Assembly (NCBI GenBank): GCA_020631735.1
Contig: CM036209.1
Span: 8,655,451 to 8,719,450 of the forward strand
Source of the DNA: Saccharum officinarum
Lineage: Eukaryota > Streptophyta > Magnoliopsida > Poales > Poaceae
Length of the DNA: 64,000 nucleotides
Direction of reading: 5' to 3'
Shown here one piece after another: positions 37,326-47,600 of the stretch (positions are counted from its first letter, which is position 1; every line of letters begins with the position of its first letter). A model generated the notes under the pieces. It was not told the origin of the DNA. It searched no databases and saw only the letters and a program-made list of their open reading frames with translations. The translations under genes were made by a program, and so were the position numbers.

Positions 37326-38590
37326 GCTGGCTCCTGCTCTACACGACATGACAAGGGAGTTTCGTGCTAGCTTCTCAGGCTAGACACTTTTTCACCTGAA
37401 GCCGCAAACCAAACTGTAATGTTGGTTTATTTGGTTCTTTGGTTCGGTTTCGGTTCTTGTGTTCCAAAAGTTTGGTGTTCGACCTCATCAACGGTTTTTT
37501 ACTCAAACCGAATGGAAGAACAGTAGGAACCGAAGTCACCTACTACTACTACAATTCGCAGGTTAGCAGCTGCACGGAGAAAAGCCCACCATGGCCCAAA
37601 GCTCGAGCCCCAACCCCATCTTAAGGCCGTCAGCGACTCCACTCCCACTTGCACCGTGCACCCAAACCCTAACCCACATCTTCGCTAGGCTCCAAGGCGC
37701 AGCTGCAACTGGAAGCGGCGAGTGGTCCCGTGCGACCTGACAGCATGGCTAGCAAGAGTGCAGCTGCGCAAGGAGACGGCTAGCAGTCCCACGTGAGCAG
37801 GGAGCCGGTGTTTGCGAGCAGGGAGTGGTCCATACGCGGCGGTGTTCGCGAGGAGGGAGGTAGAGACGACTGGCACTCGGTCGGTTCAGGTAAAACCGAA
37901 ATAAAAAGCCGAAACCGAATTTATTGGTGTTTAGTTTTCAGACAAACCAACCGGTCTTAGGGCAGGCAAGTCACAAAAAAAAAGTGGGCAGGTACATTGC
38001 TACACTTGTACTGTCTCGTATACTGTCTCATGCAGTGTCACGTATGATTTTTTTGCTGATGTTGAGGAAAGAGAGAAAGAGATCGTTGTTTCGCCGAAAC
38101 AACCACCTCATGAGCTAAAATTTAAAACTATATGAGACAATTATTCTACTATTGTATGAGTTATTGTTGCCATGTACTCACAACTTTACTTTTATTCCAT
38201 GCATAAATTAAAAAACTATGAGTTACTACGAGATAATTTTAAAAACAATATGGTGTTTGTTAAGTCGTTTTAAAATTATGTGGTGCTACACGATACCGCG
38301 TAAGAGACAAGACCGTATACTTGCCGTTGGAAACCAAAATTTAATGAACCGGATATACCGGACCAAATGTGTGGTTTAAACCGAATGCCTACTTCTCAAC
38401 CTTAACAAACAGCAAGGCAAAGCGCAGCCCAGCCACCATCCAGCTACCCGTAAGTTGGTCGGCTGCGTCGTCTACTTCGACGACGAGGCACCGCGCTTCC
38501 GAAGGAGGGCGCTTTTGGTATTCGTGAGGCAGCTTGCTTCTTTGGATCTAGCAACGCTCTCTCAGACCCCGCAAAATTGAAGATTCTGTT
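37326..38590. other. No gene; possible Ac/Ds-like remnant with CGGTTTCGGTT motifs
   Basis: TTGGTTCGGTTTCGGTTC near 37432 and AAACCGAAATAAAAAGCCGAA near 37893 recur in opposite orientation, and AAACCGAATGCCTACTTCTC near 38378 looks like a hAT terminus. No convincing pair of ends or duplication was found. The last ~180 bp before 38591 are GC-rich and would be the promoter/5' UTR of the IDD gene. Confidence 0.35.
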
Positions 38591-39576
38591 ATGGAGATGA
38601 AGGCGGAAGCAACGCTCCCGACGGGCGAGTCGTCTTCCGCCGGAGTCCAGCTGCCAGTGCCCACGACGGGTGTGTCGTCTTCCGATTCCGATGGGGCGCA
38701 GCTGGCGACACCCAGACCCAGCCCGCCCGCCAAGAAGCAGCGCGGTCTCGTTGACACACCAGGTAATTAGTCTTTTCGTGGTCTGAGGAGCGAGTATGCT
38801 GGTGTTTATCGTGATTTGTGATCCATGGTGAGGCGCCGTGTTTGTGGTGCAGATCCTGATGCGGAGGTAATCGCGCTGTCTTTTTCTCGAATACGCAAAA
38901 GATTTGCGTATTATTGTATTAAGAAAAAGAGTTCAAACCAACATACAACGCGCTTCTATCGAACACCGAAAGAAATCGACGTGGATCATGCTAGCGACAG
39001 ACCTCTGGTTTCGGAGGTAATCGCGCTGTCGCCCAAGACGCTGCTGGTCAACAGGTTCGTGTGCGAGGTGTGCCACAAGGGGTTCCAGCGCGAGCAGAAG
39101 CTGCAGCTGCACCGGCGCGCCGGGCACAAGCTGCTGTGGAAGCTGAACCAGAAGAACCTGCTGCAGGCGCAGCGGCGGCGCGTGTACATATGCCCGGAGC
39201 CGACGTGCGCGCACCACGACCCCGCCCACGCCTTCGGCGACCTGACGGGTATCAAGAAGCACTTCTGCCGCAAGCACGGCAAGAAGAAGTGGAAGTGCGA
39301 CAAGCTATACGCCGTGCAGTCCGACTGGAAGGCGCACTCCAAGATCTGCGGCACCCGCGAGTGCCGCTGCGACTGCGGCACCCTCTTCTCGCGGTTCGTC
39401 CTGAACGTACTCCTGATTGCACTGCACCACTGGCCTCCTCCGGTGTCTTCAAATTCGGTTGACTGAATAGAGATTCGCCGCGCAGGAGGGACAGCTTCAT
39501 CACCCACCGCGCCTTCTGCGACGCTCGCTCTGAGGAGATGAGCAAGCACTTATCAAAAAAAAAAAAAAGGAGATGA
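38591..39576 (+). CDS. INDETERMINATE-domain (IDD/BIRD) C2H2 zinc-finger part of an IDD-NLR fusion
   Basis: Exon 1 38591-38762 ([18 protein letters not shown], then KKQRG basic signal; CCAG|GTAATT), exon 2 38853-39393, exon 3 from 39486 with phases that fit. The product matches plant IDD factors: [11 protein letters not shown]1 [21 protein letters not shown]2 [13 protein letters not shown]...[13 protein letters not shown]3 [20 protein letters not shown]4 [18 protein letters not shown]. Family members read CDKCSKRYAV in ZF3, so its second Cys ligand is deleted here. ZF1 has one extra residue between its histidines. A 50-codon LINE-derived insert lies before ZF1. The frame ends at TGA 39574-39576, which overlaps the ATG (39573) of the NLR frame because of a 35-bp insertion; without it the two frames are one. 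IDDs are nuclear DNA-binding transcription factors. Confidence 0.85.
38881..39030 (-). mobile_element. 131-bp LINE 3'-tail insertion with 19-bp target duplication, in frame
   Basis: CGGAGGTAATCGCGCTGTC occurs at 38862-38880 and again at 39012-39030. Between them 131 bp begins TTTTTCTCG (a reversed poly(A)) and holds a perfect 10-bp hairpin AATACGCAAA/TTTGCGTATT (38890-38899, 38903-38912), as in grass LINE 3' ends. Insert plus duplication is 150 bp, exactly 50 codons, without a stop, so the IDD reading frame survives. Confidence 0.88.
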
Positions 39577-39581
39577 GCAAG
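39547..39581 (+). mobile_element. 22-bp poly(A) retroposed tail with 13-bp target duplication, frame-shifting
   Basis: GGAGATGAGCAAG at 39534-39546 is repeated at 39569-39581. Between them is CACTTATC followed by 14 A. A long exact duplication plus a poly(A) end is the mark of target-primed reverse transcription; the source is probably a LINE tail. Total added length is 35 bp, which breaks the frame between zinc fingers and NLR. Confidence 0.85.
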
Positions 39582-42500
39582 CTCCCAGCACCTGTGGCCC
39601 CAGTGCTGCCGCTCCAGGACATCCAGGACCTTGGTGTTGGCGGTGGAGTTGGCCTCCCCGAGCTTGATCTGGCTTTGAAACAGTTTTCGTCACCTGAAGC
39701 CGATGAGTTGAAGCAGGTTTCTCTTAGAGGAGCCACGGCGCACAATTATTGGCTTGAACATGGATTAATGAATGCAGAAGTACATGACAGCAAACAGTTC
39801 ACGCCATCGCCGCACATGTCTGCCAGTTCGCTAGTTCAGAAGGCCTTGCAGATGGGTGCCACCTCATCAAGCTCCTCATCATTAATCAACAAGCAAGAGA
39901 TCATAGGAAGAGTTAAAGAAAAACATGAGTCGTATGAGGAGATGAAAATAGGAGTAGATACTGAGCATGGAGGAATTGTTGGAAGAGCAGATGAAAAGCG
40001 TGATATCATGAAACTCATTATGTCACATGGCCCCAGTAACAAACGTTTTACCATCATCTGCATTACAGGTGGTCATGGTCTCGGCAAGACGACCCTTGCT
40101 TCACTTGTTTACTGGGATGACACTATGTGCAGATCATTTGAAGCAAGAGCATGGATGTGCTCGTCTCATGTAACCGATATTGAGGAATTACTCAGATCTA
40201 CTGTGTCATCTCTTACTGGTGTCTCATGCAGGCTCAACGATCGAGATGAGCTTGAAGAATTAGTGAAAGAAGAACTCATGGGAAAGAAATTCTTGCTTGT
40301 CTTGGATGATTTGCATGAGAATAATGTAGAGATCTGCAGACGTCTAATTCTGCTGTTGAGTGTTGGCGACAAGGGAAGTGCAGTCATGGTCACCACAAGC
40401 ACCAATATGGTTGTTGGCAGCCTTGGCACAGCACATGCTTACAACTTGAAGCCTTTCATGCACGACGAGTTCCTGAATATGTCTACGCCCCACTCTGTAC
40501 AATACTCACCATTGAAAAGTATCGTCAGTAGAATGCCTTCAGAGTTTTTTGGCTTCCCCACATTCGCCAAGGCGATTCGTGGCATTATATATTCAGCATT
40601 CACTCGGGAGCATCTCGAATTGGATGAGTGTCTCGGTGTTACACTCGATGGTATGCTGACAGATATCTTGAACAAACCAGACAACCTCCTAGACAATCTG
40701 TTATGTCTCAGTTATAGCTACTTGCGTCCAAATCAGCAGAGGTGCCATGCATACTGCTCATTGTTTCCAAAGCACTATACCTACAACAAAGAAAAGCTGC
40801 TAAGGCTTTGGATGTCTCAAGGATTCATTATACCAGATAGAGAAAAGGACAGGGATGGTGACCGTGAAGATGCCTTTGATGAGTTGTTGCACAGATCATT
40901 CTTCGACCATTGTCCCGCTAGTGACTTCAAGGAACAAAAGTATGTAATGCATGAGTTCTCTTCTCATGCTGCACGGACTGCTTCTGGTGAAAAGTTCTTC
41001 AGAGCACATGATCATGAGTTAGATTGCATACCAAAAGATGTTCATCACTTGTCAATTATTCCCAAGCAATGTGATTCAGAAATATACTTCAGCTCCTTCA
41101 CAGAATTCAGGCATTTGAGCACGTTTCTCCTTGTATATAACTCTCAGTTGGATTCTTCTGATAGTCAGTTCCATGTTATGGATGTTAAGGCGCTTGACGA
41201 GTGCTTTCACAATTTTAGATGTTTGAAGACTTTGGACTTGAGTCATACCGATATAAAAGAGCTTCCAGAATCAATTGGTCACATGACGTCTATGTGCTTT
41301 CTCGGACTAAATAACACAAACCTCAGGAGACTTCCCAATTCCATGTGCAACCTTTTAAAATTGCAAACTTTGGAGTTGCAAAATTCAGCATTCCTGGTGG
41401 AGCTACCAAATAATATCAAGTATTTAAATAGCCTTCATCATCTTGATGCTTCTAAAGAGCACGGTCCAATTTATGTTCCTCCTGGAATTGGACAGCTGAA
41501 AAACCTTCGGACTTTAACAACATTTACTGTGGGAGGTGTTTCATGGAGTTGCAAACTCTCTGAACTAGCACAACTGAATAGCCTGAGAGGGTCACTTCAC
41601 ATCCAATGTCTGAATGATGTTGAAAATGCAGGGGATGCAGAGGGGGCTTGCCTAGCTGCAAAGAAGCTCAACAAATTATCACTAGAGTGGTGCTACAGTG
41701 GAGAAGATGTTGAAAGCGAAGACCAGATATGTGTTGCAGAACATGTTCTTGATGCACTTAAACCGCATAGTCTCCTAGGGGAGCTGAATATTAAAGGTTA
41801 TTACGGCCTAGATCTCCCAAGCTGGATGGCAGATCATACACTGTCCGACCTGAGCTCCATCACACTTGATAATTGCTATAATTGTAAAAAGCTCCCTCCG
41901 CTCGGTACTCTTCCAGCTCTCAGAAGCTTGTTCCTTCAAAACCTTAGAGCAGTTCAAGTGATAAGTTATGAATTTTATGGCAATGCCACCATCAATCACA
42001 AGAGCTTCCCGAAGCTAGAGACGCTGAAGCTGCGTGATATGTACAATCTAGAGGGTTGGCATGATATATTATTGGTTGGAGATTTCCCTTTGCTTCACAG
42101 CTTATCGATTGAGAGGTGTCCGAAACTAAGATCTATTCCTCGCTTCCAATTCATATCAAATGCTTCAATAATGTCTTGCAGCAGGCTGAACTTGCCTGGC
42201 CTGAAATCTCTTCAGACCTTGAAATTTGGAAACCTGAAACAGGGAAAGTGCTTTACCCTTTCATGTGAACTGTCCTCTCTTCTTATGCTAGAGCTTATAT
42301 GTTGTGAACATCTTTGTTCCGTGGAAGGTCTCAGCCGCCTGCAATCACTGAAGCATCTCAAATTCAGAGGTTGCCCCAGGCTCAACTTCGATCAGGATGA
42401 GCCACTTCCATATACACTTGAAACTGTCGATGTTCACAGCAACTGCTACGCGCTCATCAACTGGCGGCCACATGGATTCGAGGAGTTGCTGGATGCTAGT

Positions 42501-43284
42501 GAGGTCTGTACTGAATTATTACCTCGTTTCTGTAATTGCATTTCATCATGCCTAAAGCTTGCTATAATTCTTTATTTTTTTGGCTTTGTTTACCGACTTC
42601 TAGCAAGTGTGGTTCCTGAATTGCTATCGTTTCAGAATTTTTAGCATGCTTGAGTCATTCATGTATATTTTCAGAAGAACTTCCAAGTGGCATTAGTCTG
42701 GTTGTGGTTTTGTTGGTGAGCGCTAAGAGCATCTCCAAGATTATCTAAAACACTCTCCCAATTCTGGATGTTTAGCAGGATAGAAAAAAAATCATCTCCA
42801 ACAACTCCTAATCCCACCTCCTAATCTTTTAGCACTTAGGAAAAAACCCACCATTGCACGTAAAGATGTGCGGACGGAAGTCGCGCATATCCATTCCGGC
42901 CGATCTAAACGGGCGTATAGTACGAGCAATCTAAAGGTGTAAGGGCGGAGAAAGAAAAAAAAGCAGTAAAGGGTTCATGATGCAAATGTACAAGAGAGAA
43001 ATAATTTATAAAAGTGGTTAGCATAATTTAGAAATAATATAATATTTCTGATGTAAAATTGTATTCTTATTTTAGGAGTAGATTATTAGAAACTGTTGGA
43101 GATGATTTTATTTATTCCTCCTAATATCTTTTTAGAGTTGGAAAACAACATATTTTTTGGCAAGACAAAATAGGGTACACTTAGAGATGCTCTAATGTCC
43201 TGTATACAGGTATACCGGAAGTTCATCAAGAGGAAATGCGAGGACGACAAAGGAGTTGGTGAAGAGGTGATGCAGGAGCCTTGA
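39573..43284 (+). CDS. NB-ARC-LRR part of the IDD-NLR fusion (no coiled coil)
   Basis: The ORF 39573-42644 starts with IDD, not coiled-coil, sequence: residues 82-99 MSASSLVQKALQMGATSS match the conserved C-terminal IDD motif (MSATALLQKAAQMGATSS in the family as I know it). NB-ARC follows in the same exon: IVGRADEKRD (~135), P-loop GGHGLGKTT (166-174), kinase-2 FLLVLDDLHE (~242), RNBS-B VMVTTSTN (TTR arginine absent), a poor GLPL (GFPTFAKAI, ~327), RNBS-D CHAYCSLFPKHY (~391), MHE instead of MHD (459-461), then LRRs to ~985. The last ~45 residues of the ORF are probably intron: GAG|GTCTGT at 42503/42504 and CAG|GTATAC at 43209/43210 give a basic final exon VYRKFIKRKCEDD ending at TGA 43282. 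It is a paralogue of the CNL at 30465. Confidence 0.88.
42727..43192. mobile_element. Tourist-type MITE, 466 bp, in the putative last intron of the NLR
   Basis: Ends GAGCATCTCCAAG and, on the other strand, GAGCATCTCTAAG, flanked by TAA on both sides (42724-42726, 43193-43195). Its right end is only 17 bp before the proposed splice acceptor. Confidence 0.85.
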
Positions 43285-43641
43285 AGTTGAAGGTATCGCA
43301 CCCTCTGCACGGTGGCAAGTGGCAATGGTACAGTACAGGCGATCTCACGGTAATCTGAACTGCTCAAGAAGGATGCTTTTGAGGCTTTATACACGCTACA
43401 GAGCAGGGGTGTACTCCTACGTGAAGACTGAACTCTGAACTAGCCTTATGTTGTGAACTTGTGATGCTGACTTCTCGGAGTTTTGTTCAGAAGTTCTCCG
43501 CTCTGTTTGTTCTGATTAAAAAGGCAGCGTTTGTGCTTAGATCTCTGTCCTTAAGCGTCGGTTCGATTTTCATTTCCTTTCCGTGCAAGCTGCAGTTTTG
43601 TTTCTCAAGAAATATACTATATCTCTTACTATTATTACTAA

Positions 43642-43882
43642 AGACATGTTTGGATCCACCCAACTAAAGTTTAGCTAGCTATAATTTCAAAGCTAAACTT
43701 TAGCTAGCTAAAAGTTTTCCTAGCTAAATTTTAGCTGATGTGTTCGATCGTCCGGCCAGTAGAATCAGCTAAACTTTATCTAGGTTGAAGTAGCTAAACT
43801 TTAGCTAATCATTTAGATGAGCCATTTGGATCCTTAACAGCCAAATTTAGTCGACTAAATTCAGTTGGTGGGTAAACAGGCC
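43642..43882. mobile_element. Tourist-like MITE, 241 bp
   Basis: Ends AGACATGTTTGGATCCACCC and, on the other strand, GGCCTGTTTACCCACC, flanked by TAA (43639-43641, 43883-43885). The interior repeats AGCTAAACTTTAGCTA in both orientations. Confidence 0.75.
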
Positions 43883-44641
43883 CTAACTAAGATCGTGCCT
43901 CGTGCACCATGCGTTGGAACGGTACGCCGACCCAAATCGAGGTAAAAGTATGCACGGGTCGCGCCCCCATTGCAGCAGGGTTCAAGAAGGGACGAGTCCC
44001 AATACCAGATGGATCGTGGCCCTATTTGCGCATGGGTCGAAGACGATGAGATGCAGATGAAGAAATGCTTAGGGATGGGGCTTGAGGTTGTCGTCACTCG
44101 TCGCTGGCCCAGCCGCAGCATCGCCGGCATCTCTGTCGACGGTCAGATTCAGGACGGAGGCAGCACCGAATCAGAGGCGCTCCGCGCTCTATGGCGCCAT
44201 CCATGTGCTGGTCACTGGTCGCTCGCTCGCTGGCGGCTGGACGGCCGCCGCACCTCATTCCTGTGATTCTGTGAATGGCGGACAAGGGATCTCGTCGATG
44301 CGCCAGTCTAGAGTCCGCCAACGGCAACTCGGCATGAGCACTCAGCACAGGCGTGCGGCAGGGCTGCTGTGGCGGGATGGAGAATGGATACTTCGGCTAT
44401 TCCCATCTGATAAAGCGAATATTTTGAAGAAAAAAAATCTCTTCTGGATTTTGCACCGACGGACTGAGCGAGCATATGGTTCTCTAATTTCTAGTATTTG
44501 TTTTCTAATGAGACTGTACAGATTACACACCTTTTAGTTTTTTTTGGAGCAGAAAATTAGGCCCCGTTTGGATGCTTCAGTGATTATAAGGATCTAGATA
44601 GTAGATAGTGATTTTGAAAATCTAGGTTTTTGATCCGCATG
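43883..44641. other. No gene supported; possible left half of a MITE at 44562-44641
   Basis: GC-rich with ORFs of up to 151 codons in overlapping frames and no recognisable domain. From 44562, TTAGGCCCCGTTTGGATGC resembles a MITE left end; a plausible right end, AATCCAAGCGCCCCC, lies at ~50560-50575, beyond the hAT element, suggesting that the hAT split this MITE. Confidence 0.35.
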
Positions 44642-47600
44642 CAAGGGGGGCGGTTCGGTGCGCTCCTATCCCCGACCCCCTGCTCCATCAGCTGCAAAAA
44701 GAGGTTCATGGATCCATCCTGATCCGTGCCACGCCTGGCCCGCACGAACCGCGGTTAGCCAGGGATCGAACCGCGGCCAGCCCACATACATACGTACGTG
44801 TCGCTGCAGCTCACGTACACGGGATCAAAAGCAGTGCACTACCTGCTACGATATGCATGCATGACTGAGTATTATCCTTCTACTCGAGCACACTGAATTA
44901 CTGAAATGTGTTGAAGCTGAGATTAATACTTCAGTTGATGGGAACATTCATTACAGAAAATGGTAATTTCTCTGACCCAAAAAAGGGAAGCAAGACATTC
45001 AGAACTGAAATGACAGAACATTTCCATTACTGAAATGGGAAGCAGGAGCAAATAGCTTAATACTTAAGAACATTCATTACAGACAATGTATTCCCACTGC
45101 AGGCCAGCAAATAAGCATATCATTTACATGACCTTGAGAACGTTTTATCCTACAAATAATTTATAGACAACTTCAAAATGCTACTTCCTCTTGGCAGCAG
45201 AATCATATGACTGTAAATCTCAGCTGCAGAATCATATGCTCTCCGAGTATCTGGCATTCTGCTGCTGCTACTCTCTGCAGTCAAATATAGGAGGCGCCAC
45301 AGATCAGTATATGACTGTAACAATTCAAAGAAAAGTATTGTCTTTGATAAGGACAAGGAAGCCGGCTAGCTACAGATAACCCTTTTTTTTCTCACTCGGG
45401 ATCCATCAAAACTGATCCATCAATCCGGAAATGAATTACCAGAACACTTGACTTAATAGTTACTCCTACTTAGTGGAACTAAGTTAATTGGAGTAGTATA
45501 ATGGCCACTGGCAAGCAATAAAGAAAGGATTTTTGCAATAGCAGATCGCACATGAAAAGATGCCTGTAAACTGCGGTGCTTCCACGCAGCTGGATGAAAC
45601 GTGTATACCAAATTGTAAAGGAAAATGAGTAGATTACAAGCATATTACCTGTGAATTTCACGCTTCATTCTCTTCCATAATGAAATCATCAACTGCTGCG
45701 GTAGAAAACTGCGTAGAACCTATATACCAATTTGCAAAGTTTAAGTTGCAGTAGATGAAGAACTAATTAAAAATGTGTTGAACCTATATATATCACAGAA
45801 AAGAGATTTACCTTCTGCCCTATACCAGTCTTGGGTACATATAAGCGCTTCTAATGTCTCAGGGTCAGGCTACTTCGAAAATCATTTATGGTTCTTCTTG
45901 CCATGCTAAAAGCTGATTCTGATGGTACAGACGAGGCTGGAACAGCAAGCAAATCTCAGGCTATACAAGAAATGGTCGGATACTTTGACGCATTACCCAT
46001 CCACCAATTTATTATGTCAATTTCTTGAGCTCGAATTGGATCCTTGTCTAAATACCTATCAAGCTCCGTGCTTCTCTGAGTTTGAAGATTATTACTGACT
46101 TTTTGATACCATTCCGCCCATGGGTCATTATTCACTAAACAAACACTAGGTATTTGTTGTGTAGATGCTGCATGTGGGGGTTGTTGTTGAGAGGTGTATG
46201 CTGAAAACAGCCCACGGACTAGTTTTTCTACTCTAGCAGACTTTTCCTTTCCTGTCACAGGAAAGGCCTTGCTGAAAACAAAGTCAACAAATTTCAGTTT
46301 GAACCTTAGGTCAAAAACCACAGGAACACATAGTGTTATGTGTGACTTGTTCCAATATTTGTTGAATTTCTTCTTCGTCTCCTTTAGAATTTTGATCATC
46401 TCCTTTAGGAACCTTGAATTAGGTTCATCTGCCACATCAACTTCAGAGTTGGAATTATCTTCTTGCTCAGCAGTTTGTAACTCATTTTCCAAAATCAACT
46501 TGATCTTCCACATATGATGGAAATAGAGGTTCGAGGTAGGGTACTTAGTGCCCGAAATTACTTCAGTTGCATCCCTGAACACCTCTAGCAGGTTACAAAG
46601 TACAGCAACACTTTTCCATTCTTCAGGGGAGGGTAAGTATGTGTACTTTCGGTCCTCTGATTTTAGCACCTCAAAAGCTTTCCTGAAATTCATGACTGTT
46701 TGAAGCATCAAAAAAGTTGAGTTCCAACGTGTGATCACATCAAGTGATGGCTTTTTCTTGCATGTAATGCCTTCTCGTGCAACAATTTCTTTGAACATTT
46801 GTTTTCTAGAAGTCGAAGAATGAAGGTACTTGATGCTTTCACGAATATTGTCAACAACCGGTTCGACAAACTTGAGTCCATCTTTCACAAATAAGGTTTA
46901 TCACATGTCCAGCACACCGATGATAAAGCAAGTCTCCCTCCACTGGTATCAATTTATGTTGCATAAGATGGTGCTTCAACAAATCAACCATAGTGTTATT
47001 TGATGATGCATTGTCAAGTGTTATTCCAAACAACTTGTGCTCAATGGACCAACTTGGAATGCAATTAAGGATATTATTGAATAGCTCAACTCCACTATGT
47101 GCTGTCTTCACATCAATAAACTGAATTATCCGTTTCTGTAATTTCCAGTTGGCATCGATGAAATGACAAGTGACAACCATGTACGCTATGGTTTGATTGC
47201 TTGTCCATATGTCTGTAGTCGAAGAGAACCTACACTCTGCATTCTTGAGCATATCCTTAAGTGCAATTTTTATCTCTTGAAATTCCTTTATGCAACCATT
47301 CCTAACTGTGGTTCTACAAGGCACTTTGAACAAGGGGTTCAGACTTGAAATAAATCTTCTAAACCCATCATACTCCATAAATATAAAGGAACCCCATGCA
47401 AGGATATCATTCGCAGCAACTCATACCGTGACACATCCGGATCATAGCTCCAATCCTTCAAACGACTGCCATAGGGAGACCTTAATGTAGAACTCAAGTC
47501 TTGCACAATCTTGAGAGCTTGACTGCGTTTCTTACATCTCTTCAGATGAGTAAGAAGTGCACTTGTTCCCTGACCACGCCTGGCACCCATTAGTTTGTCA

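Noticed and set aside
44082..44537. 151-codon ORF
   Set aside because: No recognisable domain, overlapping ORFs in other frames, and it runs into repeat sequence.
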